64,000 nt of DNA from JASHVB01 sp035523995 (GTDB taxonomy: Bacteria > Pseudomonadota > Alphaproteobacteria > Acetobacterales > Acetobacteraceae): the NCBI GenBank assembly GCA_035523995.1, contig DATKPQ010000065.1, positions 1-64,000 of the forward strand, written 5' to 3'. The notes under the pieces are model-generated. The model was not told the origin of the DNA. It made no database searches and saw only the letters and a program-made list of their open reading frames with translations. The first letter of the stretch is position 1. Each line of letters opens with the position of its first letter. Positions 56,070 to 64,000 of this stretch are shown here, one piece after another. A program made the translations under genes and the position numbers.

Positions 56070-56113
56070 CGGCACCGGGGGAGACCAATCCGCGTACGTA
56101 GCGGCACCGGCGG
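56051..56113 (+). repeat. two tandem copies of a ~32-bp unit
   Basis: GACCAATCCaggTACGTAGC with GGCACCGG occurs at 56051 and again at 56083 with few changes. The first copy contains the stop codon of the 85-residue hypothetical gene. Confidence 0.8.
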
Positions 56114-56210
56114 GCCGAAGGCCTCACGAAATGGCGATGGCCTGCGCCGGCAGCCTTCAGGCAACCCCGCTCATCCGGCCGGGCGCGCGCCCGCAGCAAC
56201 GAGAGGCGGC

Positions 56211-56432
56211 TCAGTGCCGCGTCGAATCGCGAAGGACGCCCTCGGCAATCCATTCCACCGGAGCGTCAAGCGCATGAGCCTCTTGCATCACCCACTGCCG
56301 CGCCTGGTCCGGAGAAGCGAATCGGCGCGTCGCCGGCTCACGCCGTTGCGCCGCATGTTCTGCAACAAACGACGCCAGGCAATCGCCGCCGCGCGGCTCG
56401 ATCCAGGCAAGCAGCCGTTCGTCTGACGGCAT
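56211..56432 (-). CDS. small hypothetical protein
   Basis: From ATG 56432, preceded by GGAGGT at good spacing, the product has 73 residues (MPSDERLLAWIEPRGGDCLA, DQARQWVMQEAHALDAPVEW). It is acidic and soluble, with no recognised domain. The good ribosome binding site and composition support a real gene. Confidence 0.6.
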   Translation of the reverse strand: MPSDERLLAWIEPRGGDCLASFVAEHAAQRREPATRRFASPDQARQWVMQEAHALDAPVEWIAEGVLRDSTRH

Positions 56433-56582
56433 CACCGACCTCCATATTGATGCAGCGCAGCATTGTAACCCGGTCGCGCAAGGTCGCAAGCCCGTCTTTG
56501 TTCGCGCCCGTCTTTCTTCCCGCCCACCTTTGTTCAAGCCCGTCATTGTTCGATCCGGGCACGCCAGCGACACGGGTTGCGC

Positions 56583-57107
56583 TTACGCTTCCACCAGATG
56601 CGGGATGTGGCTGCTGCAGTTCGTATCCCATGCCTCCACATCGATCACGATCGCGCGTTCCACCCGCGCCGGGTAATCCGCATCGTGCACTTGCTCCAGC
56701 AACGCGGAATCGCCCTCGACAACGCGCGCACGCCCCCAGATCTTCAGCCGCGTCCGCGCGGCATAGTCCATGACCAGCAACATAATGCGGTCGTTTTCCG
56801 CGAGGTTGCCGATGCTGATGTATTGCCGGTTGCCACTGTAGTCCGCGAAGGCCAGGCGGCGCGGCCCCAGCACCTTGATGAACCCGCGAGGGCCGCCGCG
56901 ATGCTGCACATGCGGCCAACCGTCCAGGCTCGCCGTGCCGATCAGCACGCTATTGGCGGCCGAGATCCGCGCCTGCATGTCCTCGGGCAGCGCATCACGC
57001 TCCGGCGCGCGTTGCGCCATGCGTTCGCTGTGCTCGCGCGACCCGTTGCGGCGCTGCGCTTCGCGGACGGAACCAGTGAAGGCAAGACGGGTGAAAGCTC
57101 GGGTCAT
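56583..57107 (-). CDS. pyridoxamine 5'-phosphate oxidase-family protein
   Basis: A 174-residue split-barrel flavin-binding protein. It has VLIGTASLDGWPHVQHRGGP, RRLAFADYSGNRQYISIGNL, IMLLVMDYAARTRLKIWGRA and a C-terminal VERAIVIDVEAWDTNCSSHI. This branch is usually annotated as a general PNPOx-like oxidoreductase, not the vitamin B6 enzyme itself. GGAGAGG precedes ATG 57107. It is divergent from the LysR-type regulator gene, with about 170 bp between, a layout in which the regulator often controls its neighbour. Confidence 0.85.
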   Translation of the reverse strand: MTRAFTRLAFTGSVREAQRRNGSREHSERMAQRAPERDALPEDMQARISAANSVLIGTASLDGWPHVQHRGGPRGFIKVLGPRRLAFADYSGNRQYISIGNLAENDRIMLLVMDYAARTRLKIWGRARVVEGDSALLEQVHDADYPARVERAIVIDVEAWDTNCSSHIPHLVEA

Positions 57108-57276
57108 GGCACCTCTCCAGGCGACGTGAGACGCGACGGCATTCGACACCGCGACGAAAGCGGACTCGCAGGCCCTGCGTCCCGCCCGCGGACCGACACA
57201 CCCACATCACATGGACACGCACGCCGTGCCGCTGTAACGATCTTTGCTCACGCCTGTGGTGAAACAAGCTCACCCC

Positions 57277-58191
57277 ATGTCTGCGCGCCTGCCGTCGCTC
57301 TCAGCACTCCGCGTGTTCGAATCCGCCGGCCGCCACGGCAATTTCAGCCGTGCGGCAGAGGAGCTGCACATCACCCGCGGCGCGGTCAGCCATCAAATCA
57401 AGTCACTGGAGCATGAACTTGGGGCGACATTGTTCGCGCGCGGCCGCCGCGGCGTGGCGCTGACACCGGGCGGCACCGCGCTCGCCGCGGTGATGCGCGA
57501 CGCGCTGGACCGGATCGCGCAGGGTGTCGAGGCTGTCCGAGGATCCTCGCCGCGCGCGTTGACCGTCAGCGTGCTGCCGGCTTTTGCAACGCACTGGCTG
57601 ATTCCCCGATTGGGCGATTTCCAGGCCAGGCACCCGGAAATCGAGGTGAACATACGCGCGAGCCAGGAACTGGTGGATTTCGCCCGCGACCATGTGGACG
57701 TAGCGGTGCGCTACGGGCCCGGAACATGGCGCGGCCTGACCGCGACCCGGCTCATCGAGGAGCAAGTGTTTCCCGTGTGCAGCCCGGATTTCGCCGGCGG
57801 GCGGCTGCCGCACTCGCTGCAGGCGCTGACCCGGGCAAACCTGCTGCACAGCCCCACCCAACCGTGGGAAGCGTGGTTCCGCGCGCTTGGGGTAACGCCG
57901 CCGGCGCGGCGCGGACCCAGCTTCAGCGAGGCCGCGCTGCTGCTCCGTGCGGCGGCCGATGGTCTCGGCGTCGCGCTGGCGCGTTCGGTGCTGGCCCGAC
58001 CAGACCTGGAGGCCGGCCGGCTGCTACGCCCAGTGCCGGAGTCCGTGCCGGCGGAATACGCCTATTACATCGTGCATCCTGCCGGCGTCCCGCTCACCCG
58101 CGCGTTGGCCGCGTTTCGGGAATGGTTGCTCGATAAACCTCTTCTGCCTTCGGCGGCAGAAGTCGATGGCGCCGCCAGGCGCCGGAGATGA
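57277..58191 (+). CDS. LysR-family transcriptional regulator, GcvA-like
   Basis: A 304-residue regulator. It has an N-terminal winged helix-turn-helix (LPSLSALRVFESAGRHGNFS, RAAEELHITRGAVSHQIKSL, ELGATLFARGRRGVALT) and a periplasmic-binding-fold effector domain (LTVSVLPAFATHWLIPRLGD, SQELVDFARDHVDVAVRYGP). These are hallmarks of the GcvA subgroup. The effector is unknown. The start at ATG 57277 fits the family; GTG codons upstream are open. It probably controls the divergent PNPOx-like gene. Confidence 0.9.
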   Translation: MSARLPSLSALRVFESAGRHGNFSRAAEELHITRGAVSHQIKSLEHELGATLFARGRRGVALTPGGTALAAVMRDALDRIAQGVEAVRGSSPRALTVSVLPAFATHWLIPRLGDFQARHPEIEVNIRASQELVDFARDHVDVAVRYGPGTWRGLTATRLIEEQVFPVCSPDFAGGRLPHSLQALTRANLLHSPTQPWEAWFRALGVTPPARRGPSFSEAALLLRAAADGLGVALARSVLARPDLEAGRLLRPVPESVPAEYAYYIVHPAGVPLTRALAAFREWLLDKPLLPSAAEVDGAARRRR

Positions 58192-58228
58192 GAATGATCG
58201 GGCCGGCCGGAAGACCGCCACGAACCCT

Positions 58229-58292
58229 CCCGATCCCCCTCCCCCTCGAAGCATCACACCTCTGCATCTCCCACCCGCTGCGAGAGAGGTTT
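58229..58292. repeat. family-2 interspersed repeat, copy 3
   Basis: On the minus strand it reads AACCTCTCTCGCAGCGGGTG and ends CTTCGAGGGGGAGGGGGATC then GGG, matching the plan of 40777-40863. It lies between the LysR gene and the DUF983 gene. Confidence 0.5.
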
Positions 58293-58390
58293 TCCTACCG
58301 CCCACGAACCACCACTTTGCTATTGCAACACAGCACCGCCGGGCGTAGCGCCCGGCACCTGCGCCGGCTCCGTCGAGGACACCAACCCCA

Positions 58391-58810
58391 ATGCCCACCA
58401 TCCGCTGGCAGCCCGACCGCGCGAGCGTGCTGCCGCCCTGGCCGATGCCGCCGCTTGGCACCGCGCTCGGCCGCGGCTTTCTCGGGCGCTGCCCCGCCTG
58501 CGGCCAGACCCATCTGTTCCGCAGTTTCCTGCGCGTCGTCCCCGAATGCGGCAACTGCGGTGCCCCTCTCGGCCTCGCCCGCGCCGACGACGCACCGCCC
58601 TATTTCACCATCCTGATCGTCGGGCACATCGTGGTGCCCGCCATGCTGATCATGCAACGCGAAGACAACCCGCCGCAGTGGCTGCTGTGGGCAATCTTCG
58701 TCCCGCTGACGCTGGTCCTCGCAGTCGGACTGCTGCAGCCGGTCAAAGGAGCCACCGTCGGCCTGATGCTGCGGCTCAACATGCTGAAGTCCGATCCCAC
58801 CGCCCCATGA
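58391..58810 (+). CDS. DUF983 family membrane protein
   Basis: A 139-residue protein with two Cys pairs (GRCPACGQ and ECGNCGAPLG) that probably bind zinc, then two membrane helices (YFTILIVGHIVVPAMLIM and LLWAIFVPLTLVLAVGLL). This matches DUF983 proteins of alphaproteobacteria, function unknown. Its TGA overlaps the ATG of the UPF0262 gene (ATGA), opening a run of four overlapping genes. Confidence 0.9.
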   Translation: MPTIRWQPDRASVLPPWPMPPLGTALGRGFLGRCPACGQTHLFRSFLRVVPECGNCGAPLGLARADDAPPYFTILIVGHIVVPAMLIMQREDNPPQWLLWAIFVPLTLVLAVGLLQPVKGATVGLMLRLNMLKSDPTAP

Positions 58811-59307
58811 CCGAAGCGGCGCGTCTGTCCCGGGTGGTGCTGGAAGACGACGGCGCCGCAATCCTGCCACCGCTGATCGAGGCAGACCGCGCCCAGGCCG
58901 TCGCCGATCTGGCGGCGGCAAACCGCTTCGTCCCCGCAGCCGCGTTGAAGCACGCCGGCGACACCCCCGGCCCCTATGCCCTGCACCTCGCCATCCGCGA
59001 CGGCCGCCTGTTGTTCGACATCCGCCACGACAACGACGCGCCGCTCGCCGCCATCGGCCTGGCGCTCGGACCGTTCCGCCCGCTGATCAAGGACTACCAG
59101 ATGCTGGTGGACAGTCATATCCATGCGGTCCAGGAGGGACGCATGGAACGGATACAGGCGATCGACATGGGGCGCCGCGGCTTGCACAACGAAGGCGCGG
59201 ACCTGATGCGCGCCCGCCTCCACGGCAAGATCGACATCGATTTCGACACCGCGCGCCGCCTCTTCACCCTTCTCTGCGTCCTGCATCAAAGGGTGGCGGC
59301 ACGATGA
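58807..59307 (+). CDS. UPF0262 family protein
   Basis: A 166-residue soluble protein matching UPF0262: ALHLAIRDGRLLFDIRHDND, ALGPFRPLIKDYQMLVDSHI, RIQAIDMGRRGLHNEGADLM and KIDIDFDTARRLFTLLCVLH. Its function is unknown; it is restricted mostly to alphaproteobacteria. The gene overlaps DUF983 upstream and mtnA downstream by four bases each. Confidence 0.92.
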   Translation: MTEAARLSRVVLEDDGAAILPPLIEADRAQAVADLAAANRFVPAAALKHAGDTPGPYALHLAIRDGRLLFDIRHDNDAPLAAIGLALGPFRPLIKDYQMLVDSHIHAVQEGRMERIQAIDMGRRGLHNEGADLMRARLHGKIDIDFDTARRLFTLLCVLHQRVAAR

Positions 59308-60401
59308 AGATCGACGGCACCGCCTATCGCAGCATCTGGCTGGACCGCGACGACGGCTGGTCCGTTCACATCATCGACCAGACGAAGCTGCCCTGGGCAT
59401 TGGAGGTGCTGCGCCTCACCGACATGGCACAGGCGGCACACGCGATCCGCGCCATGCAGGCCCGCGGCGCGCCGCTGATCGGAGCGCTGGCGGCCTACGG
59501 ACTGTGCCTGGCGCTGCGAACGGATAGCAGCACCGATGCGATGGAACGCGATACCGCCTTGCTGGCCGCGACGCGTCCCACCGCGGTGAACCTGCGCTGG
59601 GCGCTGGACCGCATGCTCACCCGGCTGCGCAACACCCGCCCGCAAGAGCGCGTCACAGTGGCCTACGCCGAGGCCTCCGCCATCGCCGACGAGGACGTGG
59701 CGCAGAACGAAGCGATCGGCCGCCACGGCCTGAACCTGATTCAGGCAGCCGCAGCCCGCAAGGGCCGTGCGCGGGTGAACGTGCTGACGCATTGCAACGC
59801 CGGCTGGCTCGCGACCGTGGACTGGGGCACCGCCCTGGCGCCAATCTACACCGCGCACAACGCCGGGCTGGATGTGCATGTCTGGGTGGACGAAACGCGC
59901 CCGCGCAACCAGGGCGCGGCACTGACGGCGTGGGAACTGGGCAAGCACGGCGTGCCGCACACCGTGGTCGCGGACAACGCCGGCGGCCACCTGATGCAGC
60001 ATGGCGAGGTGGACCTGGCGATCGTCGGCGCCGATCGCGTCACCCGTGCCGGCGACGTCGCCAACAAGATCGGCACCTATCTCAAGGCGCTCGCCGCGCA
60101 CGATAACGGGGTGCCGTTCTGGGCGGCGGTGCCGTCTTCCACCATCGACTGGACGCTCGCGGACGGCGTGGCGGAAATCCCTATCGAGCAACGCGCCGCA
60201 GCGGAAGTCACCGATGTGACCGGCCGGCTGCCGGACGGCTCCGTGGCGACCGTGCGGGTAACGCCGCTCGACAGCGCCGCCGCCAATCCCGCGTTCGACG
60301 TAACGCCGGCGCGGCTGGTCACCGGCCTGATCACCGAACGCGGGCGCTGCGAAGCAAGCGTGGCAGGACTGCACGGCTTGTTCCCCGACCATGCGGATTA
60401 G
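59304..60401 (+). CDS. mtnA: S-methyl-5-thioribose-1-phosphate isomerase
   Basis: MtnA converts methylthioribose-1-phosphate to methylthioribulose-1-phosphate in methionine salvage. The 365-residue product has MQARGAPLIGALAAYGLCLA, the catalytic Cys in VNVLTHCNAGWLAT, ETRPRNQGAALTAWELGKHG, and the catalytic Asp region VGADRVTRAGDVANKIGTYL. Other salvage genes are not in the window. It overlaps UPF0262 by four bases and the DUF2272 gene by eleven. Confidence 0.94.
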   Translation: MKIDGTAYRSIWLDRDDGWSVHIIDQTKLPWALEVLRLTDMAQAAHAIRAMQARGAPLIGALAAYGLCLALRTDSSTDAMERDTALLAATRPTAVNLRWALDRMLTRLRNTRPQERVTVAYAEASAIADEDVAQNEAIGRHGLNLIQAAAARKGRARVNVLTHCNAGWLATVDWGTALAPIYTAHNAGLDVHVWVDETRPRNQGAALTAWELGKHGVPHTVVADNAGGHLMQHGEVDLAIVGADRVTRAGDVANKIGTYLKALAAHDNGVPFWAAVPSSTIDWTLADGVAEIPIEQRAAAEVTDVTGRLPDGSVATVRVTPLDSAAANPAFDVTPARLVTGLITERGRCEASVAGLHGLFPDHAD

Positions 60402-61251
60402 CGGATCACGCCGAAGCATTTTCGGTGTTGCCTCGGTCCCGCTGATCGTTCCCCTCACATTCCTCTCGCTGGCAGGATGCACCGTGCCGCAACCCCAGTC
60501 GCCTGACGCCCAGGTACCGCCCTTCGCCCGTGTGCCCTACGAGCAATTGTCCCGCACCGCCGTCGTCGCCATTGCCCTGCGCGAATGGCGTTTGTTCGGC
60601 GAACCGGTGGACGACGATCCCCCCGGCACCCGCCCGCCTCCCGCGCCGGAGGACAAGCCGGAACGCGAACCCGGGCTATGGCAGCGCGTCGGCGAGTATT
60701 GGTGGCTGGGAATGAACGCCGGGTCCCCCGAATCTGGCTGGACCGGCAAGCATGACGCGCAAGGCCAGGTCTTCCCCGCAGACCAGGACGGCGATTACGC
60801 CTGGTCCGCCGCCTTCATCTCCTATGTGATGCGCATCGCCGGCGCCGGTCCGCATTTCCCCTATGCCGCGGACCACGCCAAATACATCAACATCGCCAAG
60901 CAGATGGCGACCGGCGCGACCTCCGGTTGGGACATCATCGCCGAACGCCCCACCGCGTACGCGCCGCAGCCCGGCGACCTGATCTGCATGGGGCGCGGCA
61001 ACGCGGCATCCTTGACCTATGACGACCTGCCGGCGGGCCTCTTCCCGGCCCATTGCGACATCGTGGTGGATACGTCGGTGCCAGGGCAGATCGCAGTGAT
61101 CGGCGGCAATGTGGACGACGCCGTAACAATGAAGCACGTGCCGGTGACGGCAGACGGCAAGCTGGCGACGCCCGATGGCGTCGTGCTCGATACGCGCTAT
61201 CCCTGGATGGTGGTGCTGCGGCTGCTGGTGCCGGCAGTGCCGGTGGGATAG
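60391..61251 (+). CDS. DUF2272 lipoprotein
   Basis: A 286-residue protein with a lipoprotein signal (VPLIVPLTFLSLAGC, lipobox LAGC). The DUF2272 body includes GDYAWSAAFISYVMRIAGAG and YAPQPGDLICMGRG with AHCDIVVD and IGGNVDDAV. The body has an NlpC/CHAP-like flavour in which Ser (DYAWSAAFIS) stands where peptidases carry Cys; hydrolase activity is therefore uncertain. It starts 11 bases before the mtnA stop, so it belongs to the same operon. Confidence 0.85.
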   Translation: MRISGSRRSIFGVASVPLIVPLTFLSLAGCTVPQPQSPDAQVPPFARVPYEQLSRTAVVAIALREWRLFGEPVDDDPPGTRPPPAPEDKPEREPGLWQRVGEYWWLGMNAGSPESGWTGKHDAQGQVFPADQDGDYAWSAAFISYVMRIAGAGPHFPYAADHAKYINIAKQMATGATSGWDIIAERPTAYAPQPGDLICMGRGNAASLTYDDLPAGLFPAHCDIVVDTSVPGQIAVIGGNVDDAVTMKHVPVTADGKLATPDGVVLDTRYPWMVVLRLLVPAVPVG

Positions 61252-61361
61252 GGGGCGATGCAAGGCCGGCAGATCATCGCGACAAGACGGGTCGGTTTTG
61301 CGGTGAGCCAACGGCGCCGATTTGCTATCCAAGGCTCGCCGCCTTCGGCGTAAACCTGCTG

Positions 61362-61892
61362 ATGAGAATTCGTCCGATGAGTGCCACCCTGGTCAGGCGT
61401 CGCGGCCTGCCCCTCTCCATTTTGATATTTGCCGTCCTTGTGCTTCTCATGGTGGGGGGCGTCGGGTTCTATTTGTTCGAGAAGCACATGACCCGACTGA
61501 ATCAGGAAGCTGCATACTTCGCCCAACGGTCGGCAACGGCGATAACCATGAACTGGGACCCGAGCCAGCTGATCGAACGCGCAACGCCACAGTTGCGCGC
61601 TGAGTCCGGCAGCCAGACTGGACAAGCCCTCAAGGCTGCCGGCGCCGGGCTTGGCCCCTTCAACGCATACATGGGCGCGACCGGGAAAGTGTCGTGGCTG
61701 TCGGTGATCAATTTCGTCGGACCGATCGCCGCATCATACGCAGCAAAGGTGCGGACCACCGACGGCATGGTCACCTTCCAGCTTGGGCTGATCAAAGTTG
61801 ACGGCCATTGGATGATCGCGGCGTTTCATTTCAATGGACTTATGTTCCAGCCGCTGGGACCCGGGTTGCTTGCGTCGCACCCGGTATATTGA
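61362..61892 (+). CDS. membrane-anchored hypothetical protein
   Basis: A 176-residue protein with one N-terminal membrane helix (LSILIFAVLVLLMVGGVGFY) and an exported domain (SAGTAITMNWDPSQLIERAT-like start, FQLGLIKVDGHWMIAAFHFN end) resembling NTF2-like folds. The start may be ATG 61362 or 61377. It lies 110 bp after the DUF2272 gene on the same strand. No family is assigned. Confidence 0.65.
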   Translation: MRIRPMSATLVRRRGLPLSILIFAVLVLLMVGGVGFYLFEKHMTRLNQEAAYFAQRSATAITMNWDPSQLIERATPQLRAESGSQTGQALKAAGAGLGPFNAYMGATGKVSWLSVINFVGPIAASYAAKVRTTDGMVTFQLGLIKVDGHWMIAAFHFNGLMFQPLGPGLLASHPVY

Positions 61893-62124
61893 TGTGTCGC
61901 CTCCCGATCCGCAGCGCGGCGGATGAAACAAGCTCGCCGCGCCCATCCGCCACGGGAGATCTGGCTGTTTCGCCGTGCCGTCCTCGGCGCTGCCGCCATG
62001 ATCGGCCGCAACGTTGCCGTTCCGGCGACCCTGGCATTCTGCCGGCAAAACGTGTAGTCGACCGGCAACGAAAATCGCCGACCGGCCGGAACAAAGCCTT
62101 GCGGCGCGAGCGCGAGGATCGATC

Positions 62125-63105
62125 ATGGATCTGATCTGCTATTTGCGTCCCGGCTGGGATCCGACCATCCGACCGGCCGAGCCGACTCGCGAATGGATGG
62201 ACCAGACGCGTCATTCCTTCGCGTACCGCTGCCTGCCGCTCAGCATCGCCAATGCGCATGGCTGGGAGATCCTCAACCCGATCGCCTTCGATGCCGAGTG
62301 GAACGGCGGGCCGCGGCTGGAAGACGTGGTGCTGCGCCTGCCGCCCGACACACCGGAGCGTCATAAGCCGGTATCGATCTTTGGCGCCGGCGTGTTGACC
62401 TTTCACATCAATGGCCTGTTCCGCACGCCTCCCGGCTGGAACCTCTGGGTAGGCGGTTCGCCGAACCGCCCGAAAGATGCGATCTATCCATTGACCGGCG
62501 TCATCGAGACCGATTGGTCACCCTATGGCTTCACCATGAACTGGCGCTTCACCCGCCCCCACCGTACCGTACATTTTGCCGCCGGCGAGCCGATCTGTTT
62601 CCTGTTCCCCATCCAGCGTGCATTGCTCGACAACGTGCACCCGCGCTTCCTGCCGCTCGATACGGAAGAACAATTGTCCGCGCACAACGCCGTTTGGTCC
62701 CACGCGCGAACCGAATTCCATAAGATGTTGCGGGAATCCGCAAACGATCTGCCGACGCGGGATCAATGGCAGAAGCACTACTTCCGCGGCGTCGATATGA
62801 CAAACCAGCCGGTCGTGCCGGATCATCTGTCGAAGCTGCGTGCAACACCGTTCCGTCCCATCGAGGCCGGTAGGTCAACCGAGGCAAGCCCCAACGCGCC
62901 AATACACATGCAGACCGACACCGCCACGCTGGGCCGGGCCATCGGTGCCGTGGCGCGTGCCATGAACCGGGAGGGGGCCGAACCGGCCGCAGATCAGGCC
63001 GCCTTGGCACGGCAACTCATGATGTTAGGGCTTGGCGAGTCGGAAGCTGTGGAGGTCGTGTGGGCCGCCTGCGATGAGGGCAGGTCTGCCGATCAGCGAA
63101 CCTGA
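62125..63105 (+). CDS. DUF6065 family protein
   Basis: A 326-residue soluble protein matching DUF6065: RPAEPTREWMDQTRHSFAYR, CLPLSIANAHGWEILNPIAF, GVLTFHINGLFRTPPGWNLW, VIETDWSPYGFTMNWRFTRP and GEPICFLFPIQRALLD. The function is unknown. GCGAGGA precedes ATG 62125. The C-terminal 80 residues form a helical extension. A distant relative is at 7915-8646. A sulfotransferase gene lies convergent at the right edge. Confidence 0.8.
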   Translation: MDLICYLRPGWDPTIRPAEPTREWMDQTRHSFAYRCLPLSIANAHGWEILNPIAFDAEWNGGPRLEDVVLRLPPDTPERHKPVSIFGAGVLTFHINGLFRTPPGWNLWVGGSPNRPKDAIYPLTGVIETDWSPYGFTMNWRFTRPHRTVHFAAGEPICFLFPIQRALLDNVHPRFLPLDTEEQLSAHNAVWSHARTEFHKMLRESANDLPTRDQWQKHYFRGVDMTNQPVVPDHLSKLRATPFRPIEAGRSTEASPNAPIHMQTDTATLGRAIGAVARAMNREGAEPAADQAALARQLMMLGLGESEAVEVVWAACDEGRSADQRT

Positions 63106-63409
63106 AGTACGGCCGGCCAGGCCCCGATCGGGACGCGTTCTGCGCGCGCCCGATCAGTTGGGGAAGATCGCCCGGCGAAGCCCGGCCATGATGGAACGTT
63201 CTTGCCAGGTCGACCCCAGCATCCACACGCCTTCCTGCCGCACGCAGCGACAGTTGTGAACGGCGGAATCGTGCAGGCCCACCACCACCGATCAACAAAT
63301 CCCGATCCGATGCAAACCGCTTCCGCTGCACCGCCGCGTGGGAGCACTGAACAAACCCGGCGCCACGCCGCGATAGCTCGTCCTCAAGTTGCATCAGCCG
63401 GCAAAACCA
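63106..63409. other. intergenic, no feature seen
   Basis: About 304 bases between the convergent DUF6065 and sulfotransferase genes. No gene or clear terminator was found. Confidence 0.5.
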
Positions 63410-64000
63410 TTACGCCGTCCGATCCGAATCCCCGATCGGCGTCGCTGCACGTTCCGAAGCGCCCTCGCCGTCTTCATCGGGCACCAGGTCGCCCAATTCG
63501 GCGAGCAATGGCCCGAGATGGCGGCGGTAGCGCCGCCAGCGGCCCATCGAACTGCTGTATATCGGTTTCCGCACTTGCCGCAGGCTGAGGGTCAGCACCG
63601 TGCGATCGGCCTTGTAATAGTCGAGGCACGCCGGATCCCATTCCAGCCCCAGGAAGTCGATCAACCGGCGGCTCTGGCCTTCCAGATCGGCGACCAGCGA
63701 TGCGTACTGCACCTCCATCATGCGCAGGGGCAGCGCCTCGCGCCAGTGTGCCAGCATTCGTTCGATTTCCCGCGCCCGCGCCCCGCAGTCAGCGAGGTCG
63801 AGCGACCAAGGCGTCGGGTCGGAAAAATTCTCGAAATAGCAGGACAGGCACACATCGCGCAGATCGCGCCGGCAGACGATCACGCGCGCACGCGGAAACA
63901 TGATGGCAATGTGGCCAAGATGCATGATGTTGTCGGGCAGTTTGTCGATCACCCGTTCGGCGCCACCGCCAAGGTCCTGCAGATGGTTGATATGCGCCAT
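63410..64000 (-). CDS. sulfotransferase (Sulfotransfer_3/TPST-like), cut by window edge
   Basis: 196 residues of the C-terminal part of a sulfotransferase are present; the 5' end lies beyond base 64000. The segment DKLPDNIMHLGHIAIMFPRA with VIVCRRDLRDVCLSCYFENF carries the 3'-phosphate site, and the C-terminus LRQVRKPIYSSSMGRWRRY is typical of the bacterial tyrosylprotein-sulfotransferase-like group, often fused to TPR repeats. The missing part would hold the PAPS loop. It differs in type from the gene at 1974-2912. Confidence 0.85.
   Translation of the reverse strand: MAHINHLQDLGGGAERVIDKLPDNIMHLGHIAIMFPRARVIVCRRDLRDVCLSCYFENFSDPTPWSLDLADCGARAREIERMLAHWREALPLRMMEVQYASLVADLEGQSRRLIDFLGLEWDPACLDYYKADRTVLTLSLRQVRKPIYSSSMGRWRRYRRHLGPLLAELGDLVPDEDGEGASERAATPIGDSDRTA

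Noticed and set aside
63202..63588. Plus-strand frame of 128 codons near the right edge
   Set aside because: Half of it is antisense to the sulfotransferase, and it lacks a start signal or domain.

Overview
The window is 64 kb of high-GC DNA from an alphaproteobacterium. The best guess is Rhodospirillales, possibly an Acetobacteraceae-type genome. The clues are the FlbT/FlaF flagellin regulator pair, a phasin (polyhydroxyalkanoate storage), clpS-clpA, a UPF0262-mtnA cluster, and strong G/C preference at third codon positions. This placement is inferred from gene content; no rRNA or complete tRNA gene is present.

Layout. (1) 1-4.8 kb is an accessory, scar-rich strip: a 3' fragment of tRNA-Arg (candidate attachment site), a 28-bp perfect palindrome, tandem repeats, a broken GxxExxY gene inside perfect 34-bp inverted repeats, a sulfotransferase, and an N-terminally truncated IS1182-type transposase. 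(2) 4.8-20.4 kb is mixed core and accessory: an MFS exporter, a lipoprotein, a divergent pair of poly-histidine exported proteins, ligA, an alpha/beta hydrolase, a frameshifted DUF885 gene, clpS-clpA, a phasin with palindromic operators, a D,D-carboxypeptidase, a DUF2630 protein and a quinone-oxidoreductase-type enzyme. (3) 20.4-29.4 kb is a catabolic cluster: an enolase-superfamily enzyme, two family III CoA-transferase/racemase proteins, a class III aminotransferase, a two-subunit Rieske oxygenase and an enoyl-CoA hydratase. At least four copies of a ~110-bp interspersed palindromic repeat separate these genes. (4) 29.6-41 kb holds a 1451-residue calpain-like protease with about 19 repeats, a PstS-like binding protein next to an MFS transporter, ruvC, a ClC antiporter, and an overlapping PLP-dehydratase/enoyl-CoA hydratase pair. 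(5) 41.9-55.5 kb is a flagellar filament locus. On the minus strand run flgE, flgK, flgL, flagellin, flbT, flaF, a TPR-methyltransferase, a TPR-GT41 glycosyltransferase and a second methyltransferase. fliK-flgD diverge on the plus strand. Good sigma-54 -24/-12 promoters sit in the divergent gap. (6) 55.8-64 kb holds small hypotheticals, a PNPOx-family protein, a LysR regulator, a tightly overlapping DUF983/UPF0262/mtnA/DUF2272 operon, a DUF6065 protein and a sulfotransferase cut by the window edge.

How parts work together. The flagellar locus combines hook and filament parts, post-transcriptional control of flagellin (FlbT/FlaF), and three enzymes whose TPR/GT41/SAM domains suggest flagellin modification. 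A second repeat family has TAACCTCTCCC-type arms. It supplies stop codons and a hairpin between ligA and its convergent neighbour, supplies the stop codon of an enoyl-CoA hydratase gene, and appears in frame inside the TPR-methyltransferase gene. The most interesting candidates are the calpain-repeat protein, the flagellin-modification operon with its in-frame repeat, the poly-histidine pair and the inverted-repeat-bounded GxxExxY remnant.
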